Origin: Amycolatopsis arida
GTDB taxonomy: Bacteria > Actinomycetota > Actinomycetes > Mycobacteriales > Pseudonocardiaceae
Length of the DNA: 64,000 nt
Direction: 5' to 3'
Assembly: GCF_900115565.1 (NCBI RefSeq)
Contig: NZ_FOWW01000006.1
Coordinates: forward strand, 310,001-374,000
Shown here: positions 28,018-37,073 of the stretch, piece by piece
Numbering within the stretch: the first letter of the stretch is position 1
How the letters are laid out: each line of letters starts with the position of its first letter
Made by a program: the position numbers and the translations under genes
The notes under the pieces: generated by a model
Told to the model about the DNA's origin: nothing
The model's database searches: none
What the model saw: only the letters and a program-made list of their open reading frames with translations

Positions 28018-30336
28018 CTATTCGGCACGCAGGGCGTCCAGCCGGGTGGCCTGGCGCAGCAACGGCAGGGTCAACGCGGTGACCAGCAGCACCGCCAGCA
28101 CGGCCGCCAGCACCAGACCGCCGACCGCGGGGGCGTCGACCACCAACGGGACGTCGGCCAGCCGCAGCGTCGGAAGGGTAATCCCGATGCCGGCCGCCAC
28201 CGACAGCGCCACCCCGACCAGCACCGGCACCCCGGCCTGCCACAGCGAGGCGCCGGCGAGCACCCGCACCGGCACGCCGGCGGCGGACAGCGCGGCCAAC
28301 GCCCGCCGGCGCTCGGTGATCTGCTCGACGGAGAGCATGAGCAGGCTCAGCGCGGCCACCGACAGCACGAACAGCGCGGCCGTCAGCAGCATCGCGCGGA
28401 AGGTGGCCAGCCGCTCCTCGATCCGGCCCGTCTCGTCATCGCCGCCGACCGACGTCGACGCGTGCCAGGCGAGCCCGCTCAGCGCCGCCGCCACCCGGTC
28501 GGCCAGCTGGTCCGGGCTGCCCACGCCGGCCACGAAGACGCGTGGGGTCATGTCCACCGGTCCGACGTCGCCCAGCGCACCAGGGGTGACCAGTAGGGTG
28601 CCACCCAGGTAGGAGGATGCCGCGGTGGACGGGATCTCCGTCACCTCGGCCGGAAGCCGCCACGTCGCGTCCGATCGGCGGAGCTCGCCCTCGTCGTCGT
28701 AGCTGACGAACCGCATCGGCCCCGCCGGCGCGGCCGGCGACGCGGCGGGCCTCGTCGGATAGAGGACGTAGAACGCGTCACCGTCGGCGCACGACGGCAG
28801 GGTCGCCCGCGCGGTGAGCGCCGCGCAGTCCCCGACCTCCACCCGCTCCGCGTACCCGGGCGGCTGGTCCGCGCTCTCGACCAGCCCGGTACGCACCACG
28901 TGTGTCGCGGTGACCCCGTCGAGACGCTCGACCCGCCGCCGCACCTCGGCCAGGTGCTCGGCGTCGGTCGCCACCGCCACCGGCGCGGGGTTCAGCGCCA
29001 CCGGCCGTCCCGGCGGCGGAGCGGTGCTGCCGATCGAGGCCAGCAGCACCTGGATGAGGATGGTGCCGGCCAGCACGACCACCAGCCCGGAGACGACCCG
29101 GCTGGCCGTCCCGCTATCCAGCTGCAGCCGGCGGATCGCCAGCTGCCAGGACGGCGGGCCGCCGTGGACCGCGTGGACGATCCGCTCCACCGCCCACGGC
29201 AGCACCGCGGCGATCCCGACCAGCAGCAACACGCTCCCGACCGCGAGCACGAACGCCGCCACCTGGTCCCGGTCGTCCACGGACACCGCCAGAGTGCCCA
29301 GCAGCATGGCTCCCCCAGCGCCGGTGAGCAGCCAGCGCCACCACATCCGGCGCCGCGGCGGCTTGCCGGTGCGCACCACACCCAGTGGCTCGACCACCGT
29401 GCGGCGCAGCCCGAACAGCGCGGCACCGACCGCCAGCGCGGGCACCGCCAGCACGACGAGCACCGCCAGCGGCCACGCGGGGACCAGGTCCTCCGGGAAG
29501 TAGCGGCGACCGAACAGCTCCAGCCCGCCGACCAGCGGGCGCAACCCCAGGAACAGCGCCGTTCCCAGCACCAGCCCGAGCAGCGCTCCCGGCAGGGTCT
29601 CCGCCGCGGCGACCCGCCGGACCTGGGCGGCTGACATGCCGACCAGCCGCAGCCCGGCCAGCCGCCGCTCGCGCTGCGCGGCACCCATCCTGGACGCGGT
29701 GGTCACGAAGATCAGCAACGGCAGCAGCAGGGCCACCGCCACCGGCGCCAGGATCAACAACGTGGTGATCTCGGTCGCCGCGCCACCGCCGGACCGGCCG
29801 AACCCGTACACCTGGTGGGCGGCGGGCTCGGCCGCGAGCTCCTCCGGCGCGGCACCGACGAGCACGCGCAGGTCGTCGGGATCGACGAGGCCGGGCTTGC
29901 CGATCACCCCGACGACCGTGCCCGGCAGCCGGGCCCGCAGGCTCTCGTCGCCCGTGGCCAACCGGTCGGCCACGTCGGGGGAGACGACCAGCTCGCCCGA
30001 CCCCGGCAGCCGGTCCACCCCGGGCGGCACCGGCGCCGATGGCCCAGCCGGCGCCACCCACTCCACGGTGACGACGTCGCCGCGCACGTCCCAGTAGTCC
30101 TCGTAGGTGTGCAGCGGCGCGACCCCGGCCCGCGGCTCGGTGATCGGCGCCATGCCGAGCTCCCTGGCCTCGCGCTCGCCGGTCAGGTTGCCGATCGACG
30201 CGGCGGCCAGCAGCACCGCGACCGCCAGCGCGATGCCGACCGTGGTCATCGCCAGCCGGAGCAGGGCCGCGCCGGAGATCCGGCCGCCCCCGACGGCCAG
30301 CCGGATCCCCAGCGCGAAGTCCTCGACCACCCTCAT
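28018..30336 (-). CDS. FtsX-like ABC transporter permease
   Basis: A 772-residue permease of the MacB/FtsX type: an N-terminal helix after LRLAMTTVGIALAVAVLLAAASIG, a large extracytoplasmic domain, a three-helix FtsX block starting LLILAPVAVALLLPLLIFVTTASRMG, a second periplasmic region, and a second FtsX block near the C-terminus ending LRQATRLDALRAE. ATGA overlap with the ATPase gene (30333-30336) shows they are made together. The partner ATPase and PadR regulator suggest a drug- or stress-induced exporter or lipid/lipoprotein mover; the substrate is unknown. Confidence 0.9.
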   Translation of the reverse strand: MRVVEDFALGIRLAVGGGRISGAALLRLAMTTVGIALAVAVLLAAASIGNLTGEREARELGMAPITEPRAGVAPLHTYEDYWDVRGDVVTVEWVAPAGPSAPVPPGVDRLPGSGELVVSPDVADRLATGDESLRARLPGTVVGVIGKPGLVDPDDLRVLVGAAPEELAAEPAAHQVYGFGRSGGGAATEITTLLILAPVAVALLLPLLIFVTTASRMGAAQRERRLAGLRLVGMSAAQVRRVAAAETLPGALLGLVLGTALFLGLRPLVGGLELFGRRYFPEDLVPAWPLAVLVVLAVPALAVGAALFGLRRTVVEPLGVVRTGKPPRRRMWWRWLLTGAGGAMLLGTLAVSVDDRDQVAAFVLAVGSVLLLVGIAAVLPWAVERIVHAVHGGPPSWQLAIRRLQLDSGTASRVVSGLVVVLAGTILIQVLLASIGSTAPPPGRPVALNPAPVAVATDAEHLAEVRRRVERLDGVTATHVVRTGLVESADQPPGYAERVEVGDCAALTARATLPSCADGDAFYVLYPTRPAASPAAPAGPMRFVSYDDEGELRRSDATWRLPAEVTEIPSTAASSYLGGTLLVTPGALGDVGPVDMTPRVFVAGVGSPDQLADRVAAALSGLAWHASTSVGGDDETGRIEERLATFRAMLLTAALFVLSVAALSLLMLSVEQITERRRALAALSAAGVPVRVLAGASLWQAGVPVLVGVALSVAAGIGITLPTLRLADVPLVVDAPAVGGLVLAAVLAVLLVTALTLPLLRQATRLDALRAE

Positions 30337-31028
30337 GCCACCAGCTCCCGCTCACCGGCGCGGCCGTCGCGCACCACGATCTCCCGGTCCGAGTAGGCGG
30401 CCACCCTGGGCTCGTGGGTGACCAGCACGACCGCCGCGCCGCTCTGCCGCGCGGCGTCGGTGAGCAGCTGCATCACCCGCTCGCCGTTGAGCGAGTCCAG
30501 TGCGCCGGTGGGCTCGTCGGCGAACACCACCCTCGGCCCGCCGACCAGTGCCCTGGCCACCGCGACCCGCTGCCCCTGCCCGCCGGAGACGTCTCCCGGC
30601 CGGGACCGGGCCACGTCCTCGACCTCGAGCCGGGCCAGCCACTCCCGGGCCCGCGCCTCGGCGGGGCGCCGCCGCACCCCGGAGAGCCGCAGCGGGAGCG
30701 CCACGTTCTCCAGGCAGGTCAGCTCCGGCACCAGCTGCCCGAACTGGAAGACGAAGCCGAACTCGGTACGGCGCAGCTCGCTGCGCTCGCGGTCGGCCAT
30801 CGCGACCATGTCCCGGCCCCGGTACCGGATCTCCCCCTCGTCCGGCCGCACGACGCCGGCGAGGCAGTGCAGCAGCGTCGACTTGCCCGACCCGGACGGG
30901 CCCATCACGGCGAGCACCTCACCCGCCCCGACGGTGACGCTCGCCCCCCGCAACGCCGTCGTCCTGCCGAAACTCTTGTGCAGTTCCCGGCCCTCCAGCA
31001 CGGGCGCCGTGGGCTGCTCGGTGGTCAT
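30333..31028 (-). CDS. ABC transporter ATP-binding protein (LolD/MacB type)
   Basis: A 231-residue ATPase with Walker A GPSGSGKST (44-52 region), Q-loop FQFGQLVPELT, signature VSGGQGQRVAVARAL, Walker B VVFADEPTGALD and the switch His in LVTHEPRVAAYSDRE. It belongs to the group pairing with FtsX-like permeases. The ATG at 31028 overlaps the PadR gene stop (31025-31027), and its own stop overlaps the permease start, so padR-ATPase-permease is one coupled operon. Confidence 0.93.
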   Translation of the reverse strand: MTTEQPTAPVLEGRELHKSFGRTTALRGASVTVGAGEVLAVMGPSGSGKSTLLHCLAGVVRPDEGEIRYRGRDMVAMADRERSELRRTEFGFVFQFGQLVPELTCLENVALPLRLSGVRRRPAEARAREWLARLEVEDVARSRPGDVSGGQGQRVAVARALVGGPRVVFADEPTGALDSLNGERVMQLLTDAARQSGAAVVLVTHEPRVAAYSDREIVVRDGRAGERELVA

Positions 31029-31549
31029 CGCCGGACCTCCTTCGCCAGGTCGTCGAGCCGGGCCGCGGTGAGCTCCAGCCACCGCAGGTCGGCCTCCAGG
31101 TGGAACAGGGCGTGGTCGCAGATGAGGCGGTCGGCGAGGTCGCCCTCGGTCTTGCGCCGGGTCAGCGTGCGCATCAGCTTCAGGTGCTCGGCGCGCTGGC
31201 TGTCCAGGATCTCGGCGGCACCGCGGCCGGAGAGCAGCGCGAGCACGACCTTCGTGTACAGCGTGTTCTGCAGGTAGGGCTCCGGGCTCTCCGGGGTGCG
31301 CAGCCAGGTCTCCATGTCGGTGACCCCGGCCTCGGTGATGGTGTACCGCTTGCGCTCGGGACCCTCCCCGTGCTCGACCCCGGCCACCTCGACCATCCCG
31401 TTGCGCAGCAGCCGGGACAGCGTCGAGTACACCTGCCCGTACGCCAGGGGCCGGCCGTGCCCGAACTGCTCGTCGTAGGCCCGCTTGAGGTCGTAGCCGT
31501 GCCGTGGCTCCGGCTCCAGCAACCCCAGCAGGACGTGGGACACCGACAT
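31025..31549 (-). CDS. PadR-family transcriptional regulator
   Basis: A 174-residue PadR protein: N-terminal winged helix SVSHVLLGLLEPEPRHGYDLKRAYDEQFG, LAYGQVYSTLSRLLRNGMVEV, and a C-terminal helical dimerisation part (about 95-170). The ATG at 31549 has AAGGAG 6 bases upstream. It heads the operon with the ABC transporter and is preceded by a GTGTATAC-N7-GTATACAC palindrome, so it very likely represses its own operon and is released by a compound exported by the transporter. Confidence 0.92.
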   Translation of the reverse strand: MSVSHVLLGLLEPEPRHGYDLKRAYDEQFGHGRPLAYGQVYSTLSRLLRNGMVEVAGVEHGEGPERKRYTITEAGVTDMETWLRTPESPEPYLQNTLYTKVVLALLSGRGAAEILDSQRAEHLKLMRTLTRRKTEGDLADRLICDHALFHLEADLRWLELTAARLDDLAKEVRR

Positions 31550-31565
31550 CCGCCACTCCTTCCCC

Positions 31566-31604
31566 CGAGGGATTCTCCCTCGTGTATACGCGCAGTGTAT
31601 ACAC
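31566..31604 (-). promoter_or_regulatory. PadR operator and leader hairpin
   Basis: GTGTATAC (31582-31589) and GTATACAC (31597-31604) form an 8-bp-arm inverted repeat with a 7-bp spacer, the usual form of a PadR site. Next to it, CGAGGGA-TTC-TCCCTCG (31566-31582) forms a perfect 7-bp hairpin in the leader, ending just before the Shine-Dalgarno of the PadR gene. Confidence 0.75.
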
Positions 31605-31655
31605 ACGCAGAATACTGGTCACCCCGAGGTCGTGCGGGAAGGGATGAAGCGCTGG

Positions 31656-33044
31656 TCAGACCCGGCGCAGCCGGCTGAGCAGGACGGTGGACGGCACCGG
31701 GTAGGCCCCGCGAGAGCGCACGGAGTCGACCACCGCGCGATCGGCCGTGGCCACCACGATCGGTCGCCCCGCGGGCTCGGCGGCGACCAGCGAGCGGATG
31801 ACGTCGTCGGCGGGCACGCCAGGGTCGGAGAAGAGCACCCGCACCCCGCGCGGCGCGGCGGCGGGCACCGACAGCACGCCGGCCCCGTCGAAGACCACGG
31901 TGACCTCGGCGCCGGTGCGGGCGGCGAGCGCGGCGAGCTGGTGGACCAACCGCTCCCGCTGGTCGGCCAGCGGCAGCTCGGGATAGCCGGTCTTGGTGAC
32001 GTTGTAGCCGTCGACCATGAGGTGCACGCTCGGCAGCGCGAGCAGCCGGTCCAGCTCGGCCGGGTCACGCACCCCGCGCGGCGCCCCCGGCGCCGTGCTC
32101 GCGCCGCGCACCACGTCGGCCGGCCGCCGGCTCGCGGCGCCGCCGAGCGACAGCTCCCTGCGCAGCCCGGCGACCGCGCCGTCGAGGGTGTCGATGAGCA
32201 GGGCCAGCCGCACCTCGTCGGCCTGCCGGGCCTCGCGGGCGGACTCCCTGGCCGCGTCGGCCTCGGTCGCCGCCCGGTCGGCGCGTGCGCGCTCGGTGGC
32301 CACCCGCTGCCGCTCCCGGTCCAACCGGGCGGTCAGCTCGGCCAGCTCGGCCTCCCGCTCGGCACCCGCCCACTCGGCCTCGACGCGGGCCTGCTCGGCG
32401 GCGTCCTTCGCCTCGCGCAGCCGCATGCCCTGCTCGCGCAGCCGGCCGCGCAGCCGGTCGAGCTCGGCCTCCCGCTCCCCGCGTGCCTCCTCGGCGGACC
32501 TGCGCGCCTCCGCCAGCTCCCGCCGGACCCGGTCGAGCTCGGCCTCCAGGCGCTGGGCCCTGGCCACGGCCGCGTCCCGCTCGGCGCGCAGCGCGTTCTC
32601 CTCGGCGTTCCTGGCGACCAGCCGCACCCTGGACGAGGCGTCGGCCTCACCGAGCAGCACCGCCGCGGCCGCGGCGGCCACCGAGTCGGCGGCGTTCGGG
32701 TCGAGCGTGTGCTGCCGGTGCTCACGCAACCACTCCAGCACCGCGGTGCGGAACCGCGACGACTCGCGCAGCGCGGACAGCAGCGGCACGGCACCGAGCT
32801 TGGCACGTTTGGCCGGCGCGAACCGAGCCACCGGCCGCAGCTGGCGCGGTACGTCGACGGTGGGCAACCGGCCGAGCGCGTCGGCCGCGAGTTCGGCGAT
32901 CCGGTCCCGGACCGGCTCGGGCAGCGCCAGCCAGTCGACCGGCTCCGGCGGGGACCCGCGCTCCCCCGCCGCCGGCTCCGGGGCGGCGGCCGGCCGCGGC
33001 CCGAAGGGTTCCTCGGGCCGTTCCGGGTGCGCGGACGGTGGCAT
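31656..33044 (-). CDS. NYN-domain (PIN-like RNase fold) protein with long coiled coil
   Basis: A 462-residue protein. Residues about 30-140 are a helical N-terminal region. About 145-290 is a long Arg/Glu/Ala-rich coiled coil, and the C-terminal 150 residues are a NYN/YacP-like domain with LMVDGYNVTKTGYPELPLADQRERLV, VTVVFDGAG and VATADRAVVDSVRSRG. The conserved acidic residues (D in VDGYN, D in FDGAG, D in TADRA) fit a metal-dependent RNase site. Homologs are common in actinobacteria with unclear roles in RNA turnover. It is divergent from the DnaQ/GIY-YIG gene. Confidence 0.85.
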   Translation of the reverse strand: MPPSAHPERPEEPFGPRPAAAPEPAAGERGSPPEPVDWLALPEPVRDRIAELAADALGRLPTVDVPRQLRPVARFAPAKRAKLGAVPLLSALRESSRFRTAVLEWLREHRQHTLDPNAADSVAAAAAAVLLGEADASSRVRLVARNAEENALRAERDAAVARAQRLEAELDRVRRELAEARRSAEEARGEREAELDRLRGRLREQGMRLREAKDAAEQARVEAEWAGAEREAELAELTARLDRERQRVATERARADRAATEADAARESAREARQADEVRLALLIDTLDGAVAGLRRELSLGGAASRRPADVVRGASTAPGAPRGVRDPAELDRLLALPSVHLMVDGYNVTKTGYPELPLADQRERLVHQLAALAARTGAEVTVVFDGAGVLSVPAAAPRGVRVLFSDPGVPADDVIRSLVAAEPAGRPIVVATADRAVVDSVRSRGAYPVPSTVLLSRLRRV

Positions 33045-33118
33045 CTGTCCAGAGTAGTCCCCGGGGCCCGCGGGTCGCTCGCAGCGGAATGTCGGAGGGC
33101 CTCCCTAGGGTGCCGATC

Positions 33119-34855
33119 ATGATCGGAGGACGCCGGCAGGGGGCCGCGCAGCTGACGTTCGACGAGCTGGGCACGCCGTTGCGGGACACCACCTTCGTGG
33201 TGTTCGACCTGGAGACCACCGGCACCGCGCCGGGCAGCGACGGCATCACCGAGATCGGCGCGGTCAAGGTGCGCGGCGGCGAGGTGCTGGGGGAGTTCGC
33301 CACCCTGGTCGACCCCGGTGGGCCGATCCCGCCGCAGGTGGTCGCGCTCACCGGCATCACCCAGGCGATGGCGTACGACGCCCCGCCGCTGGCGAAGGTG
33401 CTGCCGGCGTTCCTCGAGTTCGCCGCCGGCGCGGTGCTGGTGGCGCACAACGCCGGGTTCGACGTCGGGTTCCTGCGGGCCGCGTGCCAGGCGCACGGCT
33501 ACGCGTGGCCCCGGCCGGCGGTGGTGTGCACGGTGCGGCTGGCCCGCAAGGTGATCGGCAGGGAGGAGACACCGAGCTACCGGCTCGCCACGCTGGCCAG
33601 GCTGGTCGGGGCGCGGACCGCGCCGACGCACCGGGCGCTGCCGGACGCGCGCGCGACGGTGGACGTGCTGCACGCGCTGCTCGAACGGGTCGGGTCGCTC
33701 GGCGTGCACTCGCTGGAGGAGCTGCTGGACTACCTGCCGGAGGTGACGCCCGCGCAGCGACGCAAGCGGGGCATGGCCGCCCACCTGCCGGACCGGCCCG
33801 GGGTGTACCTGTTCCGCGGGCCGAACGAGGAGGTGCTCTACGTCGGCACCGCGCGGGACCTGCGGCGGCGGGTGCGGCAGTACTTCACCGGGTCGGAGAG
33901 CCGCGGACGGATCCGCGAGATGGTCGCGCTGGCCACCAGGGTGGACGGCGTCGAGTGCGCGCACGCACTGGAGGCGCAGGTGCGCGAGCTGCGGCTGCTG
34001 GCGGCGCACCGACCGGCGTACAACCGGCGGTCGAAGAACCCGCGCACGTCATGGTGGGTGGCGCTCACCGATGAGCCGTTCCCCCGGCTGTCGGTGGTCC
34101 GGCTGCCTCGGGACGGGGCGCTGGGGCCGTTCCGGTCGCAGCAGGCGGCGCGCTCGGCCGCCGACACCCTCGCCGGTGCCGCCGGGTTGCGGACGTGCAC
34201 GCTGCGGATCACGGCGGTCGGGGCGGCGGCGACGCCGTGCGCGCTGGCCGAGCTGGGCCGGTGCGGGGCGCCGTGCGCGGGTCGGCAGAGCGTGACGGAG
34301 TACGCGCCGGCGGCACGGTCGGTGGACGCGTTGATCACCGGGCGGGACGGTGCCGCGCTGCGGCGGGCGCTGTCCCGGGTGCACGAGCTGGCCGCGGGGC
34401 AGCACTTCGAGCGGGCCGCTCGGCGGCGGGACGAGCTGGCCGCACTGGTCCGCGGGGTGGAGCGGGCGCACCGGATGGCCGCGCTCGCCGGGATACCCGA
34501 GCTGGTGGCCGCCGCGCCGGACGGGGCGGGTGGGTGGGAGTTCGCGGTGGTCCGGTACGGGCGGCTCGCCTCCGCGGGGGTCGCCCGACGTGGGGTGGCG
34601 CCGATGCCCGTGGTGGAGGCGCTGGTGGCGGCCGCGGAGACGGTGGAGCCGGGGCCGGGGCCGCTGCGCGGGGCGAACGCGGAGGAGGTCGGGGTGCTGC
34701 TGCGCTGGCTCACCCGGCCGGGCGTGCGGCTGGTCCGCACGGCCGTGCCGTGGGCCGAGCCCGCACACGGCGCCGGCGCCTGGCGGGCCTGGCTCGACAG
34801 GGCGGCCACCGCCACCGCTCTGGAAACCGTGCCGTCCGAGGCCGCACGGGTGTAG
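33119..34855 (+). CDS. DEDD 3'-5' exonuclease (DnaQ) fused to GIY-YIG / UvrC-like nuclease
   Basis: A 578-residue fusion. N-terminal DnaQ domain: FVVFDLETTGTAPG (Exo I), LVAHNAGFDVGFL (Exo II) and HRALPDARATVD (Exo III) carry the DEDD residues. From about residue 220 a GIY-YIG nuclease starts (PDRPGVYLFRGPNEEVLYVGTARDLRRRVRQYF), followed by a UvrC-like middle with CALAELGRCGAPCAG. This is the DnaQ-Cho type protein seen as Rv2191 in M. tuberculosis, probably acting in DNA repair. A GTG at 33110 would add three residues and is about 10 bases from GGAGGG; the ATG is the conservative choice. Confidence 0.92.
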   Translation: MIGGRRQGAAQLTFDELGTPLRDTTFVVFDLETTGTAPGSDGITEIGAVKVRGGEVLGEFATLVDPGGPIPPQVVALTGITQAMAYDAPPLAKVLPAFLEFAAGAVLVAHNAGFDVGFLRAACQAHGYAWPRPAVVCTVRLARKVIGREETPSYRLATLARLVGARTAPTHRALPDARATVDVLHALLERVGSLGVHSLEELLDYLPEVTPAQRRKRGMAAHLPDRPGVYLFRGPNEEVLYVGTARDLRRRVRQYFTGSESRGRIREMVALATRVDGVECAHALEAQVRELRLLAAHRPAYNRRSKNPRTSWWVALTDEPFPRLSVVRLPRDGALGPFRSQQAARSAADTLAGAAGLRTCTLRITAVGAAATPCALAELGRCGAPCAGRQSVTEYAPAARSVDALITGRDGAALRRALSRVHELAAGQHFERAARRRDELAALVRGVERAHRMAALAGIPELVAAAPDGAGGWEFAVVRYGRLASAGVARRGVAPMPVVEALVAAAETVEPGPGPLRGANAEEVGVLLRWLTRPGVRLVRTAVPWAEPAHGAGAWRAWLDRAATATALETVPSEAARV

Positions 34856-35004
34856 CGGGGCCGAAGCCTGCCGACCCGAGTGTCGGGTTCGCGGTCGACG
34901 ACCGTGGATCTCGCCGTCCCGACCGTCGATCTCGCGGTTCCGGGTGTGGGGGTCGCGGATACGATCGGCGCGGTACGAGCACTGCAGCGTCAGGAGGCAC
35001 ACCG
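34856..35004 (+). promoter_or_regulatory. Promoter region of the AsnC-domain gene
   Basis: The gap has two copies of GACCGTSGATCTCGC (near 34900 and 34921) and a TACGAT -10-like hexamer (34960-34965) that would start a transcript about 33 bases before the GTG at 35005. AGGAGG (34992-34997) is the ribosome site. Confidence 0.45.
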
Positions 35005-35289
35005 GTGATCACCGCGATCGTGATGATCTCCGCCGAGGCGGACCGCATCCCCGAGGCCGCGCAGACGATCGCGGACATCGAGGGGGTCGCCGAGGTCTAC
35101 TCCTGCGCCGGGGACGTCGACCTGGTCGCGATCGTCCGGGTCCCCGCGCACGAGGACCTCGCCGACCTGATCCCGGCCAGGATCGGCAAGGTGCCGGGGG
35201 TGCGGGACACCGACACCCACATCGCGTTCCGCTCCTACTCCCGCGCCGACACCGAGACCGCGTTCGACATCGGCGTCGACGGCGACTGA
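35005..35289 (+). CDS. Stand-alone Lrp/AsnC ligand-binding (RAM) domain protein
   Basis: A 94-residue protein that is only the RAM/AsnC ligand domain: VITAIVMISAEADRIPEAAQTIADIEGVAEVYSCAGDVDLVAIVRV and the C-terminal DTHIAFRSYS. There is no DNA-binding helix-turn-helix, so it may oligomerise and bind an amino acid, or modulate a full-length Lrp protein. The GTG start has AGGAGG 7 bases upstream. It is next to the cytochrome bc operon but convergent with it. Confidence 0.87.
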   Translation: MITAIVMISAEADRIPEAAQTIADIEGVAEVYSCAGDVDLVAIVRVPAHEDLADLIPARIGKVPGVRDTDTHIAFRSYSRADTETAFDIGVDGD

Positions 35290-35331
35290 CACCCCGACGC
35301 CACCGCGCGTCCCGCGCCCCTCCCCCGCAAC

Positions 35332-35384
35332 GCCATGAAGGCCACCTTCATTGCATCGAACGCAATGAAGGTGGCCTTGATGGC
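35332..35384. repeat. 23-bp-arm hairpin between convergent genes
   Basis: A 23-base arm (35332-35354) and its complement (35362-35384) match at 22 of 23 positions around a 7-base loop ATCGAAC. The arms contain AAGGCCACCTT, itself nearly palindromic. It is less GC-rich than the surroundings, sits 43 bases after the AsnC-domain gene and 13 bases before the qcrB stop, and should terminate both. I recall GAAGGTGGCCTTC elements as abundant intergenic repeats in Amycolatopsis genomes. Confidence 0.85.
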
Positions 35385-35396
35385 ATTACTGCCGGG

Positions 35397-37073
35397 TTAC
35401 TCGCCGCTGGGCTTCGGGGTTCGCCAGCCGGCCGGGACCTGCTCGATCTGGCCTTCGCCGGGGCCGGGCTCGGCATGGCCGTTGCCGCGGGCCCGCTCCA
35501 GCGCGGCGGTCTCCTCCGCGGGGTCCGGCGTCAGCAGGCTGCCGGGCACCGGCTGGCCCGCGGAGCCGAGCTTGTTCATCTTCTTCGGCACCGGCGCGCC
35601 CTGGTACTCCAGCGGCACCGGGTGGCCGTGCTCGTCCACCGGCCCGAGCGGCTGGTGGAGCTCGATGAACTCACCGTGCGGCAGCCGCTTGATGATGCCG
35701 GTCTCCACCCCGTGCTCGAGCACCTCCCGGTCGGCCCGCTGCAGGCCGAGGCAGATCCGGTAGGTGATGAAGTACGCCAGCGGCGGGCCGAGCAGCAGCC
35801 CGATCCGGCCCATCCACGTCGTCGCGTTCAGCGAGATGTCGAACGTGTAGGCGATGATGTCGTTGAACCCGGACAGCTCCAGCACCATGAAGAACGTGAT
35901 GGCCATGACGCCGAGGCTGGTGCGCACCGGCACGTCCCGCGGCCGCTGCAACAGGTTGTGGTGCGCGGTGTCCTTGGACAGCTTCCGTTCGATGAACGGG
36001 TAGGCGATGAGCAACCCGAACAGGATCGGCATGCCGACCGCGCCGGCGAAGAACACCGGCGGCACCGTGTAGTTGCCGAGGTAGAGCTCCCACGCCGGCC
36101 AGATCCGCAGGATGCCGTCGGCCCAGGCCAGGTACCAGTCGGGCTGTGACCCCGCCGACACCTGCGACGGGTTGTACGGCCCCAGGTTCCAGATCGGGTT
36201 GATCTGGAACAGCCCGGACATCAGCACGACCGCGCCGGTGACCACCGCGAAGAACGCGCCGGCCTTGAGCGCGAACACCGGCATGATCCGCACGCCGACG
36301 ACGTTGGTCTCCTTACGCCGCACACCGGGGAACTGGGTGTGCTTCTGGTACCACACCAGCGCCAGATGCACCGCGACCAGGGCGAGCATGATCCCCGGGA
36401 TCAACAGGATGTGCAGCGTGTAGAGCCGAGGGATGATCTCCCCCGTGCCGGGGAACTCCCCACCGAACAATGCCCAGTGAATCCAGGTGCCGATCACCGG
36501 CACCGAGAGCACGATGCCCGACAGGGTGGCCCGGATGCCGATACCGGAGAGCAGGTCGTCCGGAAGCGAGTACCCGAAGAAGCCCTCGAACATGCCCAGG
36601 ATCAGCAGCAACGCGCCGATCACCCAGTTGGCCTCGCGCGGCCGGCGGAACGCTCCGGTGAAGAAGATCCGGAACATGTGCACCATCATCGCGGCGACGA
36701 AGATGTGTGCGCCCCAGTGGTGCACCTGCCGGATGAGCAGCCCGCCCCGCACCTCGAACGAGATCTCCAGGGTGCTCTCGAACGCCCGGGACATCTCCAT
36801 GCCCTGCAGGTTCTTGAACGGGCCGTTGTAGACGACCTCCTCCATGGAGGGGTCGAAGAACAACGTGAGGTACACCCCGGTCAGGATCACGAGGATGAAG
36901 CTGTAGAGCGCGATCTCGCCGAGCAGGAACGACCAGTGCGTCGGGAACACCTTGTTGAGCTGGTGCCGGAGGCCCTTGGCCACGCGGTACCGCTGGTCGA
37001 CGTTCGTCGCGGCCGTGGCGGCCTGCTTCTCGAGGAAGCCGGAGCCCTTGGTCGGCGTGGTGAGTGAACTCAT
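35397..37073 (-). CDS. qcrB: Cytochrome bc1 complex cytochrome b subunit
   Basis: A 558-residue actinobacterial QcrB with eight or more membrane helices. Heme-binding histidines are visible in [22 protein letters not shown] and [34 protein letters not shown]; the [16 protein letters not shown] block is the quinol-site PEWY equivalent. A long hydrophilic C-terminal tail (about 420-558) is typical of the actinobacterial supercomplex. The ATG overlaps the qcrA stop. QcrB is the target of the Q203 class of inhibitors in mycobacteria. Confidence 0.96.
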   Translation of the reverse strand: MSSLTTPTKGSGFLEKQAATAATNVDQRYRVAKGLRHQLNKVFPTHWSFLLGEIALYSFILVILTGVYLTLFFDPSMEEVVYNGPFKNLQGMEMSRAFESTLEISFEVRGGLLIRQVHHWGAHIFVAAMMVHMFRIFFTGAFRRPREANWVIGALLLILGMFEGFFGYSLPDDLLSGIGIRATLSGIVLSVPVIGTWIHWALFGGEFPGTGEIIPRLYTLHILLIPGIMLALVAVHLALVWYQKHTQFPGVRRKETNVVGVRIMPVFALKAGAFFAVVTGAVVLMSGLFQINPIWNLGPYNPSQVSAGSQPDWYLAWADGILRIWPAWELYLGNYTVPPVFFAGAVGMPILFGLLIAYPFIERKLSKDTAHHNLLQRPRDVPVRTSLGVMAITFFMVLELSGFNDIIAYTFDISLNATTWMGRIGLLLGPPLAYFITYRICLGLQRADREVLEHGVETGIIKRLPHGEFIELHQPLGPVDEHGHPVPLEYQGAPVPKKMNKLGSAGQPVPGSLLTPDPAEETAALERARGNGHAEPGPGEGQIEQVPAGWRTPKPSGE

